DNA from: Theocolax elegans
Lineage: Eukaryota > Arthropoda > Insecta > Hymenoptera > Cerocephalidae
Direction: 5' to 3'
DNA: 64,000 nt
NCBI GenBank assembly: GCA_026168455.1
Contig: CM047426.1
Coordinates: 42,178,307-42,242,306 of the forward strand
Under the pieces are notes generated by a model. That model was not told where the DNA came from and made no database searches. It saw nothing but the letters and a program-made list of their open reading frames with translations. The number at the start of each line of letters is the position of its first letter. Position 1 is the first letter of the stretch. The position numbers and the translations under genes were made by a program. This document shows positions 45,914 through 57,325 of the stretch, piece by piece.

Positions 45914-47297
45914 CGTCGTTCCCCGATAAGAAGGTGCTACCTCGGAATCCGGTTATAAAAGGTGCTACCTCGGAATCCGGTTATAAAAGGTGCTACCTCG
46001 GAGCCCGGTTGTAAAAGGTGCTACCTCGGAGTCCGGTTATAAAAGGTGCTACCTCGGAGTCCGGTTATAAAAGGTGCTACCTTGGAGTCCGGTTATAAAA
46101 GATGCTAACTCGGAGTCCGGTTATAAAAGGTGATAACTCAGGAACGAATTTTTCGTCTATGATTTTAAGTTGGTACTACTGCCGGTTTAGCTCAGCAATA
46201 ATATTGACAATTGTTTTTTGGCAATGTTATAAAAGATTATTTTTATTTATCTATTATTTAACGTTGTACTCTTATTTTTAATGCAGAATTTAACAATATA
46301 TCGTAAAACTTAATACCGTAACATAATGTTTATAATAATTATAATTAAATCGAAATAGATGAAATATACACTTTAGTCAATTGTTGGTTTTAAATAACTC
46401 AATTTTTATAATACATTTCGACACAACTGCCGAAGGTTCTGTTTTACGGAGTGAGATTTTTTCGCTAGAGTTAAACAAGGGAGAGAAATGGAATAAGGTA
46501 CAAAATGATTCGAATACAACCGCCGAAATTGAATAGTTGACATGCTTTAAAATTGTTTAAGAGGTATCAGTGTTAAATTACATTTGTCAAATTAAAATTA
46601 AAATTGCGAAAAATGACAGTTTGCGAGAAATTATTAAAATTTACGCATTTAGCTTATATTTTTATCATTTAAACATACTTATAATTATTATTTACCATGT
46701 ATTTTCTGCAGTTACTACTCATCATAATTAGTTTTTTAACTTTTGCAGTAGTATAATTTATAATTTTATAATTTATCAATGATTATCTATTGAATCTATA
46801 TATGAAATTATCAAAGTTTAGTACATATATATGTCGACGTAATTTTCTTATTTTGGAGATTAAAATATAAAAAGAAACAGTTTAAAATATATTCAAACTA
46901 AATAATAACTTTACCTGAATTACGCATAGGTACTACTAAATAATAATAAATAACTAATAGATAAATAAAAATAATCTTTTATAAAATTGCCAAAAACAAT
47001 TGTCAATCTTATTGCTGAGCTTACACTTGCAGTAGTACCAACTTAAAATTATAGACTGAAATTTCGCTCCTGAGTTATCACCTTTTATAACCGGACTCCG
47101 AGTTAGCACCTTTTATAACCGGACTCCAAGGTAGCACCTTTTATAACCGGACTCCGAGGTAGCACCTTTTATAACCGGACTCCGAGGTAGCACCTTTTAC
47201 AACCGGGCTCCGAGGTAGCACCTTTTATAACCGGATTCCGAGGTAGTACCTTTTATAACCGGATTCCGAGGTAGCACCTTCTTATCGGGGAACGACG
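45914..47297. mobile_element. foldback element with minisatellite arms
   Basis: The ends 'cgtcgttccccgataagaag' and the exact reverse complement are flanked by GTAT on both sides (45910-45913 and 47298-47301), a 4-bp target duplication. Each arm is about 360 bp and holds seven tandem copies of a 28-bp unit (ggtgctacctcggagtccgg then ttataaaa), followed by a diverged inner part. The variant units appear in mirror order in the two arms, for example the 'agcccggttgtaaaa' variant is third from the outside in both. The unique centre (about 46260-46900) is non-coding. Superfamily not recognised. Confidence 0.88.
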
Positions 47298-47397
47298 GTA
47301 TATTAAATAATATTTTGTATTAAATAGATATATAAGCATGCATATTAGTTTAAATTTATCTATAAATCAAAATAAATTTTTATAATTTATACCTTAA

Positions 47398-48862
47398 AGG
47401 GGTCTCATACTCAATTCTGCGATTTTACCGTTCTGATCGCCGGTAATGCTGGTTAAATATGCTTGGTAATAAAAATAGTGTGACTATTTTTTTCCAATCT
47501 AAAAATTAAAAAATAACGTATTTCACTTATATGCATTTTCTATTATCTATTATAATCCATATTTTGATATATACATTTTTATAAATGTTTTTTTTTTATG
47601 TTATTTAACGTCGCTCTATTTATGCTGCCAGGGCTAATCAGCGACGGAGGTGAACGGTGTGTCTGTAAACAAAGCACATGTAGTTAAAACAGTGGTGCTT
47701 GTGTCCATCGGAAGATATCATCGGTCACTGTAATTAGTCTAATAATTACAGTTTCCTGTCCTCCCGATGGAACCACCGCGATCCTCTTTACATCTTTGCG
47801 TCCCTAACGTTCCCTATAGTTCAGATGCCCGTGCCTCTCATGCACTGACAAGTGCACGAAACGCACGCGCACCTGAACTGGCGTCACATTATAGTGACAC
47901 GCCGAGCCACTGAGTCGCGGTGTTCGAAAAATGCACATGAAAAAATTTTCAGAGGTACACGTCTGGGATCGAACCCACGACCCTCGGTGTGAGAGTCGGG
48001 AGCTCTACCCATGAGCCACCGCGGCTCTCATATAATTAATGTTACGTATGTTTGGTTTACGGAATCTGTACGTATTTCGATTATACGTATTTATTTTTTT
48101 ACATACTGAAAAAATACGACATTACACTCAAGACCAACGATAGCAGAAGCCAAGGGAGCGGAGCACGGATCGCAAGTCGATTTTTGCTCCGCTCCTTTGG
48201 GTCGATCGATAGATATGCCGGATTCTTGCAGCAGTACGTTTCCTTTTACATTGAATCTATGATAAATACGTAGTACGGTTCAATATGCCATGTCGAAAAT
48301 TCAACTAGTCATAATATGAGTATCAGTATGACACGTATTTAAAAATTTTATAAAAGTCAAATCAAATTATTTTGCTCGGCTATTTGTCTCGAGTCTGAAA
48401 CAAATGCGCATGCGTGATGTCGATAGTGGTGGTGGAGAAGCATATTCTAGCTTGCCATTATCCGTGCGTACTGCCATCTAGCTTAAATATTCTTTTAATA
48501 ATCATAATAAAACTACTTTTAGTTTTATAAAACTATGCAAAACAAACAGTTAGATGCCCTTTATTAAATAATTATTTACTTCTATACAAAGTTTCAAGTC
48601 ATTTTATTGATGCGTGTAAGAGAAAACCTTGTACGAAAATTTCATTATGTGGACGCCGTAGATAGTGTTTTGTATACAAGGTTTTCTCTTCAATGCCTCA
48701 ATATAATAAATAGAAACTTTGCACAGTGATACATAACTACAAAAGAAAGGGCACCTATCTTCTAGTTTGTCGAAATTCTTTATATTTATCTAGATTGAAG
48801 TATTTTTCAACCATACTATCACTCTATTGGCTCGGTCGGTAAAAATTGAGTATGAGACCCCC
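47398..48862. mobile_element. TTAA-flanked non-autonomous DNA transposon
   Basis: The termini 'aggggtctcatactcaatt' and the reverse complement of 'gggggtctcatactcaattt' are flanked by TTAA at 47394-47397 and 48863-48866. A TTAA duplication points to the piggyBac or Kolobok superfamily. A SINE (47588-48028) sits inside; without it the element is about 1 kb. An internal palindrome at 48590-48722 ('agagaaaaccttgta' and its mirror) is notable. No transposase is encoded. Confidence 0.75.
47588..48028 (-). mobile_element. tRNA-derived SINE, minus strand
   Basis: The same family as 10481-10890: head with 'gggttcgatcccagacgt', the same body, and the same 3' tail before an A-run. It carries an extra segment of about 30 bp near 47700-47730 that the first copy lacks. 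The target duplication is not clear. Confidence 0.85.
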
Positions 48863-49203
48863 TTAAATAAATAAATGATTTCATTATTATTGCCTAAGTA
48901 TACAATTAATCACGAGCAGGTATAATTTCATATATTTTTATATTGTCCAAGTATCGGTGCAAAGGTAGTTCGAGTATCGGGTTCACGAATTAATATTGTC
49001 CAAGTACTACGGTAAACTGACATTTAAAACGTATTTTTTTATCATTTAAAACGTTAATAGAATTAATATTATTGTTGTAACTAAGTTAATAGCGCATACA
49101 TTATACATTAAATTAAAAAGAATAATAATATGACAAGTTTTTGTCTTCAAAATAATCATTTTATATGAACCACTGACTAAAGTGTCCAAGTATTGGATTC
49201 TTT

Positions 49204-49510
49204 ACCTTACACTATAATTGTAATAAATGTTAGACCTCTAAAAGAAAAAAAGTACTTACTTTATTGTAAATACTTATAATTATTTATATTTTGCACCTTG
49301 GATCTACATAGATAATAAAATGAATTTTCCGATACACAGTATTACTTCGAACATACAAGTAGCGCATCAAACAGTGTGGACATCACTAACTTCAGGGACA
49401 AAATAACGAAAAAAATATTTTGACTTCAAAGTAGCATTTTCCAAGGTCAAGAATCCTTTATTTTTTTCAAACTCAGTGCATCAAACAACTAATATATATA
49501 ATATACGATA
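49204..49510. other. non-coding stretch
   Basis: AT-rich; nothing recognised. Confidence 0.5.
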
Positions 49511-50265
49511 TCGGTCTCTCCGAATTAAATGCTTTACTTTAGAATAAAACATGCCTATATTACTCTTTGTCCACTATGGTTGGTGGAATTTCCCAGAGCA
49601 CGGTCTTTTAAAACAATTAAAGGCCTTTCGTCCTCGATCTCGAGCTTGGACTCCTCAGTAAGGAACTAGGGATCTTAGCTTAGACTCCATCTGGTGGTGG
49701 GAAAAATCACCAGCCAGAGTGCGACCTATTAGACCGAGTCGCAAGTTATTTGAAACAAAATGAATTTATCGTTCGGTGATATGTATATATGTATAATATA
49801 TAATATCGGTCTCTCCGAACTAAATGTTTTACTTTAGAATAAAACATGACTATTTTACTCTTTATCCACTATGGTTGGTGGAATTTCTCAGAGCACGGCC
49901 TTTTAAAACAATTAAAGGCGTTTCGTCCTCGATCTCGAGCTTGGACTCCTCAGTAAGGAACTAGGGATCTTAGCTTAGACTCCATCTGGTGGTGGGAAAA
50001 ACCACCAGCCAGAGTGCGACGTATTAGACCGAGTCGCAAGTTATTTAAAACAAAATGAAATTATCGTTCGGTGATATGTATATGTGTATAATATATAATA
50101 TCGGTCTCTCCGAACTAAATGCTATACTTTAGAATAAAACATGCTTATTTTACTCTTTGTCCACTATGGTTGGTGAAATTTCCCAGAGCACGGCTTAGTT
50201 CGGAACGACCGATATTATATATTATACACATATACATATCACCAAACGATAAATTCATTTGGTTT
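49511..50265. repeat. 295-bp tandem repeat, about 2.5 units
   Basis: Unit starts at 49511, 49806 and 50101 are exactly 295 bp apart. Each begins 'tcggtctctccgaactaa'. The unit holds two hairpins: 'ctggtggtgggaaaaa' facing 'caccagcc', and 'gcgacctattagaccgagtc' facing itself. The third unit is shortened: after 'cccagagcacgg' it goes directly to 'ttagttcgga' and 'cgaccgatatta', the inverted form of the unit start, making a short hairpin element. The short form also occurs at 14111-14241. No ORF. Confidence 0.85.
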
Positions 50266-50341
50266 CAAATATATATACATATTTTGAAGATTACATTGCA
50301 AAAAAAAAATTTTACTTTGAAATGATGATTTTCGAAATATC

Positions 50342-50656
50342 GACCATCCCCGTCTAAAGGTTAAGGTTGAAATATTCTCAACAGTATTATTTGTAAAATA
50401 CTTGTTTAAATACTGTTATAATGGTCATGGTTGTGCAATAATAGAATTTTCAAAAAATAGTAATACAAATGCTGAAATAAGAAGTAATTTAGAACCAAAT
50501 ACAAATGAATTACTTTATGATGAAATTAAACATTACGAAGATATGCGGTACTTGAGTGCTCAAGAAGCAATGTATCGTTTAAATGAATACGAAATGAATG
50601 AACTATCACATTGTGACGGTCCCGTTTGGTCACCCTCCAAAAAGCAACTTTGAATC
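50342..50656 (+). pseudogene. Helitron Rep-region fragment
   Basis: About 100 open codons read VEIFSTVLFVKYLFKYCYNG, then DEIKHYEDMRYLSAQEAMYR, ending SKKQL-stop. This matches the conserved 'VKYLYKY.YKG ... DARYVSAPEA' stretch between the Rep and helicase domains of Helitron proteins. Both neighbours are missing. The remaining part is undamaged, so loss may be recent. Confidence 0.7.
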
Positions 50657-51099
50657 TGTTTAATCCAAAAATGCTTTTCATTCATTGGCAATTATGGATA
50701 GAGAGATTGATTGATTGATTTATGTACTTTTATTCGGCCATTGGGGTAGAAACCCCGTAGACACTTAAACGATTTATACATTTTGTGTATACAATGAAAA
50801 GTGTAAAATAATTTAAAATAACAATAATAATAACAACATAATTTCTAATATAATTTAACAACTTAAAAAACTAAATTACGCATTTGCCAGTAAAACTGTA
50901 CACTCTGTGGATAAAAATTGTAGAAATAATAATGTGTAAATAAAACCAATATAATATAATAGAGTAAACAAAATAAAATAACATAATATAAAATAAATTA
51001 AATGTTACATTAACAGCAATACTTTGGCAATAATTAAATAAATAAATAGATACATATAAGACGCCTAAAACAATTATCACAGTACGATATGCTTATCTT

Positions 51100-54050
51100 C
51101 TAGTCGAGGTGAGGGGTTCGAGGTGATGTTATGCCCTCGTTACACATTCTATTTGCCCAGGCAGTTTGGTCGAGTCCAAACAGGTGATTAAATAATGAAG
51201 TTTTGAAATGACTGATAGATGATTTGTCGAATGAAAATGGAGGAAGTTCGTTTATGATTTTTGATGCATTAATGACAAATGATTTATTCAACGCCTCGGT
51301 ACGAGGGGGAAGGTAATTTAGCGATTTTGATGGATGACGAGAGGAGGTGCGGGGGTTATGTTGGGGAGTATTTAATTTGATAAAATGATTTGCCAGATAA
51401 ATGGGAGAGTTATGAGCGATGATGCCGTATGCAGGTGAGCCAATGAGGTATGAGCGTCTGGACTCGACTGGCAACCATCTGAGACTTAACCTATATGGAG
51501 TAACATGCTCCCTCCTCGCTATGTCCCCCCACACGAATCGGACACAAGCATTCAGTAGCCTTTGAAGCTTCAGATTTCTGGTCTGATCGACGTCATTATA
51601 TACCGCACACGCATAATTGAAATGCGGAAAAACAAGTGCTTCAACCAGACTCTTTCTAAGACCTCGTGACAATGACTTCCTGGAGTAGCGCAGTGAGTGT
51701 AAAACTCCATGTACGCGACTCGAGATAGACAGCACCTGCTTTGTCCAATCAAGAGAGGCAGAGATCATGACCCCAAGCGATTTAACCTCACATTCATAAT
51801 TCAAGAGATTTGTTCCCAATCCAACCTTCGGGGCAGTGTTCAAGTCGATACGCGATAAAAAAGCCTGACTACCCAGAATCATAACCTTCGTTTTTTTTAC
51901 ATTTATCTTTAGTCCGTTCGTGTGAGCCCATAGGGCTATCACAGTGGCATCTTGTGTGATACGTTGCACCCCTAATTCAAATTTTGACGGAAAAAAGCAT
52001 ACAATTGTTGTGTGAAAGAACTTTCGGCAGATCGTTAATATAAATAGGGAAAGTATTGGGCCAAGAACACTGCCCTGAGGCACCCCCGCATTTATCTCGA
52101 TCCAATCCGATAACACGCCTGTCTCACTCTCCACTGCATGCATTCGGCCTACAAGATACCGATAAAACCAAGTTAATACGTTATCAGAGCAACCAATTTC
52201 ACACAATTTATGTATAAGTTTGTCATGAGGCACAGTATCAAATGCCCTGGAGAAGTCGAAAAGGACGAGAATCGTGATCTTTCTGGCATCAATGGCTCTC
52301 CTAACATCATCTAGAACACCCAGGAGTGCTGCCTGGGTACTATGTCCCTTACGAAACCCTGCCTGTCTATCAACAAGAATATGACTCTCCTCAAGGTATT
52401 CAGACATCTGATTGTATATGAGTCTTTCTAAAATTTTTGAAAGCTCACAAAGTTTCGCAATCGGCCTTGTATCTGAGCACGATTCAACTCTGGTCGACTT
52501 CGCGAATGGAAACAGTAGCACCTTTTTCCAGCTCTCTGGAAAATAACCAACTGAGAGCATCTTATTAAAAAGATCAACGAGGTGCAGTGTTAAGTGAGGC
52601 TCCAACAACTTAAGCATTTCTACAAATATGCCATCAATCCCCACTGACCTTGAGGACGCTCCCCGAATTGCATGTTGAAGTTCTTTCGCGGTTATAACAG
52701 AGAAATGAAAAGAGGAAGATGAAGGTGATGTAGGACAAGAATTGCATGATATGGTTGAAAATTTTTGGATGGAAAGAGGTTGAACATGATTTGAGACAGA
52801 AGCATAGTGACAATTAAACTGTTGAGACGTGAAAAATTTAAGCGGTGATGGATTTGTCTTTGAGCTGAGGCCCATGTTTTTGAGGAATTTCCAGGATTTC
52901 TTTGGATCTTTCGTGTCACTAAGTTTTTTTGCCAGAAAGTGAAACTCGAGTTGACAGCATTAGAGACATGATTTTGAAGACCCTTGTATACGTTATAATC
53001 ATCAACTGAACCTGTAGCACGAAATTTACTAAAAGCTGCGTTTCTGTCTTTAATGCTTGCTTTGATATCCTGAGAAATCCAGGGTTTGTGATTCGTCTTA
53101 TTGGAGTGAAATGTCATAGGAGCTAACAAGTCAAATGTAGATAAAATTGAATTACACATAAATGAGAATGTAGATACAATAGTGCTGTGATTGGTATTAG
53201 ATGAATGAACCTGATGTGAATGCGAACTAGATTGATAATTACATGGAGACATATCCATAGATACAGACTGGTAAGGCCTAGGTTGGGTGAATGATTGAGA
53301 TGAGGAAGAGGAGGTGATGAATAAATTGAAAGTAGTTGCAAGTTTATGAAGGTTGATCTCCCCCAATTTAATACTTATGGCATCGTATCCAGCTGCGAAA
53401 GGAGCTGGCGTTTTAACATATTCATGCTCAGGTGCTGGTTTCCGAATAAGGAAGAGATCCAACCACGTGTGAGATGGCCCGCCCGATGTCATTGCGTGAT
53501 GCGTTGGCTCTGACTGGATGAGTGAAAGTCCCAGTGCCGATATGTTAGCTCTAAACCTATCTGCCATGGTACTGGTGGAATTCATGTCAATGTTAAAATT
53601 CCCAGTGACCACGACATACTTGTATCGTGGTAGTATGTTCGACAAGATATCAAAAAACTCTGTAGGGTAAGTGACCGATGGCCTGCGGTATACCACTGCT
53701 AACATCATTGAAACTGATTTGCCTGTCAAACATAGAACCAGAAATTCCGGAGCATTCGAAAAGATAGGTTCAGAGTGCGCGATGATCCTTACCCTAAAAT
53801 TTTCGCGAACATAGACCGCCACACCACCCCCCTCCTTATCCTCACGATCCAATCGATGCAATGTATAGCCCGGCAATCTAATAATCTCAGAAGAATCGTG
53901 ACTTGTAAGGAAGGTTTCGGTAACCGCAATGACATCATGGGAAGCTGGATAAACTAGTGCTTCAATAGATGCAAAATGCGTTTTGACACGATTTATATTT
54001 GAATGAAAAATGGAGAGTGTCTTCGATGATTTTAATGATTTTAATGATTT
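51100..54050 (-). pseudogene. LINE ORF2: endonuclease and reverse transcriptase
   Basis: The endonuclease starts near 54050 (IFHSNINRV, VIAVTETFL) and continues REDKEGGGVAVYVREN, VVTGNFNIDMNS and HTWLDLFLI. A frameshift near 52900 leads into the RT: KVLLFPFAKSTRVESCSDTR, GFRKGHSTQAALL, LFDFSRAFDTVPHDKL and AGVPQGSVLGPI. The expected catalytic YADD is missing: after FINDLPKVL (seen in another frame) the sequence skips to SKFELGVQRI, so a deletion has removed it and shifted frame. The thumb and C-terminal part (RLLNACVRFVWG) are open to the stop at 51100. The changed GNFN (usually GDFN) is a second lesion. Confidence 0.85.
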
Positions 54051-54230
54051 GGCCCGACCAGCCCTATCTCACTTGGTGTGAGGAGAGAGAAGAGGAAAGT
54101 TTGGAAAATCAGCTTCCGAGTTAACACGCTTCAACGATCCATCCCTCAGCTCACGCATAAGAACAACTAAGTCTAAAACTATGGGCCTCGCGTAGCCCAG
54201 CTCGCTCGATTTACGAATAGCTGCCTGCCA

Positions 54231-55290
54231 TCATACAAAGACAGGTTTCGGCCAAAGAGGCCTGATAAATAGAGCGTTTTCTCCACCTTCACCGAAGATA
54301 TCTCGCGCTTTACGTCCTTTTAGGAGTCGGGCTTTCTCGATGAATGCATCCCTGGATATAACTGATGACATTTTTATAACCAAACCTCGCGTGTGTATCG
54401 GAGCAGGGGGGAACCCGTTGAGTTTGTTTTCAAACGCGGGGTCCAAGGGCGAATGTCTATTATTTGACTGATCAGCTTAGGCAACTTTAACTCATTGAAA
54501 ATCTTGATCAAGAAATCGTTGTCGGCTTTCATGGTTTCTTTGGGCAGCCCGATAATGAGTAGCTTGCATGTGTCCATTAATGTAGGAGGTTGTGACACTG
54601 CATTTAAGTCTTTGCTACCCATTTCCAAACAGCTAATCCAGTTTTCCAGCTTCTCCATGCGCACATCCATAGCCGTGAACTTTACCTCGATTTCCTCCTC
54701 GATCAAGCTAACCTTCGCTTTCAAGTCCTTTATTTCAGCCTTCACCTCATCCACCTTACCCTCAACACGGTTCACTACCTCTAGAACCGATTTGAGATCG
54801 CTCCGTAAGTTATCCTGCAAGCTCTGGGTAAGCACTTCTAACCACGGTGGCAGAGCGGCCGCCATCGGTGCGGAGTCTATGAGAGTGTCGTATGCCGCCT
54901 GATTGGGCATAGCGGGCGGGGCGCCGCGAGGTTGCTTAGCAACCTGCGACGTTGATGGTGACGGAGGCGAGATACACGTTTAGCGCAAGAGGTGGTAGGA
55001 GTAGGCGTGGTCGCCGGCGCGGCACTGTCGGTCGCGATAGACTGGCGCGGTAACCCGGGCGGTAACGCCCTCATATCGTTTAAAGCTGGTACTAATGCCT
55101 TCGATCGAGTTTTTGCGAGAACACAACAGCGCCGCTCGGACGAGCCCGGCACGACCTCAAAACAGTTTGTGTGGGCAATGTTATTACATAGATTACACAC
55201 TTATGTATAATCCTTGCGCGTCAGCCGTGTTCCGCAAACAAAGCAGCCTCGCGGTGTTGCGATATTTGAAAAGTTATTTCCGCAACGTTG
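54231..55290 (-). pseudogene. LINE ORF1 with PHD-like finger and coiled coil
   Basis: Upstream CFVCGTRLTRKDYT, a TAA at 55201-55203, then CNLCNNIAHTNCFEVVPG form a PHD-like zinc finger. A Pro/Thr-rich linker and a frameshift lead to 178 codons with a heptad-rich coiled coil (NRVEGKVDEVKAEIKDLKAK). Another frameshift near 54440 leads to PAFENKLNGFPPAPIHTRGL and KARLLKGRKARDIFGEGGEN, ending at 54231. ORF1 proteins of this type bind LINE RNA. Confidence 0.7.
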
Positions 55291-55369
55291 GCCTGGACTC
55301 CGTGCGCTGAATTTACCGCCCAAGTTTCGCCGCTCGTAAACACCTCCGGCTAACCTCCAAAATTTTGCA

Positions 55370-57325
55370 ATTTATTTGTGCGATTTGCGGACAACTGACT
55401 GCAGTAAAAGTGCATCTACTTTAATAGGTACAGACTGTAGACAGCGGGCAAATGGCGGAATCCTGTTCTCAGATTTCCTGAGATGGGAGAGGGTGAGTGA
55501 CTCGGCCCCCATTTCCGAGAGTTCGATTTTTACCTCCTGCGACAGTGGACGAAGAGGATTGCCACTAGTGCGCCTCGAAGTCGTGTTGTTTCGACGAGCC
55601 TGTGTTGGCGATCAACTGCCCAACATGCTATATGATTGATACACTAACACGCTTAGTTATTGAACATATGCCATTGGCGGCTATACAATTCATCAGAGCA
55701 ACCGTGGTCATGGAAGACCTTACCCCAGACCGCAACCGCCGAGATGTCTCACAGAGGTGTGTTATCGAATGACGGGAAGCCTTCCAGGCTTTTAAAAGTA
55801 TTTCTCCCGACGTTTCCTTACGTAGGTTCGATGCACCATAAACTCGCACGAGAAGGCATTAAGAGCGTCAAGCTCCGAGCCCGATCATGCCGACTACACT
55901 ATTGTCGAAAGTGAGTGAAGTCGAAAACCCATTTGGCCGGACTCTTTTATATTGTTCCGGCTCGGTGTATACCGGGGTGGGAACAGCCTAAAAATGCCTT
56001 CGAAAATCATTGTGGATTTCAGCGTACCTTAAGAACTCAACTCAGTCTCTGGCAAGCCAAAGCAGGAGATCAACTGAGGGGAAATTCCTTAGGAATACGT
56101 TACACACGCCTCGAATGGGGCGAAACCAGCATTGTGCAGAAAGTTGTTTCGTGAAAATGGTCCAGGTAACTCGGGTTTACTCGGGTAGAAAATAAATTTC
56201 CGCCTATCGCCTAGCAAGTGATGGGTCCACCACTGTGGGTAAAGGGCCTCGGCCGGAGTCATAGCAGTTCCCAAAAGCAAGGAACCTCCGAAGCACAATG
56301 TAGGGTTGAACAACCAAATACAGGTCGATTTCTTTAAGCAAGGGTTAGTAGGTTCGCCGAAGGCTCTCGAGAAGAAGTTAGCCTTTCAATCACTCAGTTA
56401 AGAGTTGGGCTCCCTTACGGCAGCCTCCAGACTATCCAAGCTAAGAACTCAGGTCTTCGGACATGAGCTCATCATCCACCCGTAAGGGTGGGTTTTTCCA
56501 CTTCAGGAGATTTTTCGAAAGTAGCATAAAAGGATAGTGAGGAGACAGACCAAGAAGTAAGGGTAACTCAAACTGAACCAGTTTAGCACTTGAAAATTTC
56601 AAAAGCATGGAAGTCGATGGGTACTACGTGGACCCTGTGGAGATTCTCGAACGCCAACTAAGGAGAATCTCTATTCCATTCTAGTGCGATCTAAAACCTG
56701 AGCAGTTTGCCAAGGCGAGTCTTACCAATAGAGTACCACATAGAGAAACACCCGATTATGACGCTTAAAGGCAGGCAACCATACCTAGCCTGAATCTTGT
56801 ACATAAAAAAACTGCCAAATGCAGATAAACTCGAGATGCAATTGATCCTGTAAATAATAGAGATCAGTTGCGATAGCGAGAATGGCCTAATGCCATGTAA
56901 ATATAAAGATTTCTATGGAGAGCATTCTATGATAAAACGATGGAATATGAATCAAGATGATTATCCATCAGTGCACTATTTGAACCCTCTGGATAATCTA
57001 ATCAAACTCAAAAATAATATCCATTGGGTAATGAAAAGAAATGCACGAAACAAGATTCTAGATTCCGTCTCAAAGAGACGAGTAGGTGTAAGTGTAGATA
57101 GATAGTAGACGTAAGATAATATATAAGGCTGTAAATATTGTACAATAGTAGGGAACGATAAGTTTAGTGTTAAGAAGAATCTTTCCGCCGTACGGACCCG
57201 GCACTCGCGTATTTTCACGCTATTTTCGATATCTTGTGGGGGTATCAAGAAATCTTTTTTAAACGTTTTTAATTTAGGAGACAATTGCACTTGAGAGGAT
57301 CGCTAACAAGCGCTTACCATCAGAG
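55370..57325 (+). other. 5' region of the R1-clade LINE, no ORF1 recognised
   Basis: GC-richer than the flanks and similar in composition to the LINE body. Only short ORFs occur (a 71-codon one at 56890; a 25-codon one at about 56608). A gag-like ORF1 with CCHC knuckles, expected in R1-clade elements, was not found. A hairpin 'cacccgtaagggtggg' lies at 56478. Treated as untranslated leader or decayed ORF1. Confidence 0.45.

Larger units (their letters stand above)
45331..49203. mobile_element. outer inverted-repeat element holding nested insertions
   Basis: The left end 'aaggtaaagtacccaatact' (45331-) and the right end 'agtattggattctttacctt' (to 49203) are inverted matches with small differences. 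Farther in, 'ccgtagtacttggacaat' (about 45748) mirrors 'attgtccaagtactacgg' (about 48995). The interior is mostly filled by two later elements (45914-47297 and 47398-48862). No coding sequence is visible. Taken as a decayed non-autonomous DNA element; the arms are diverged so the boundaries are approximate. Confidence 0.5.
50697..55370 (-). mobile_element. CR1/Jockey-type LINE, degenerate
   Basis: It has ORF1 with a PHD-like zinc finger and coiled coil, ORF2 with an APE-type endonuclease and RT, and a 3' end with a small hairpin ('ctacggggtttctacccc') followed by a (ATCA)n tail at about 50700. Near full length but with frameshifts in both ORFs. Its 5' end faces the 5' end of the R1-clade LINE; the boundary near 55370 is not exact. 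Confidence 0.8.

Noticed and set aside
45932..47285. CRISPR-like array (28-bp direct repeats)
   Set aside because: The units are contiguous with no spacers, lie in two mirrored arms, and the setting is eukaryotic.
55376..56313. Short ORFs in the head-to-head LINE region
   Set aside because: No motif, overlapping in several frames, no consistent direction.
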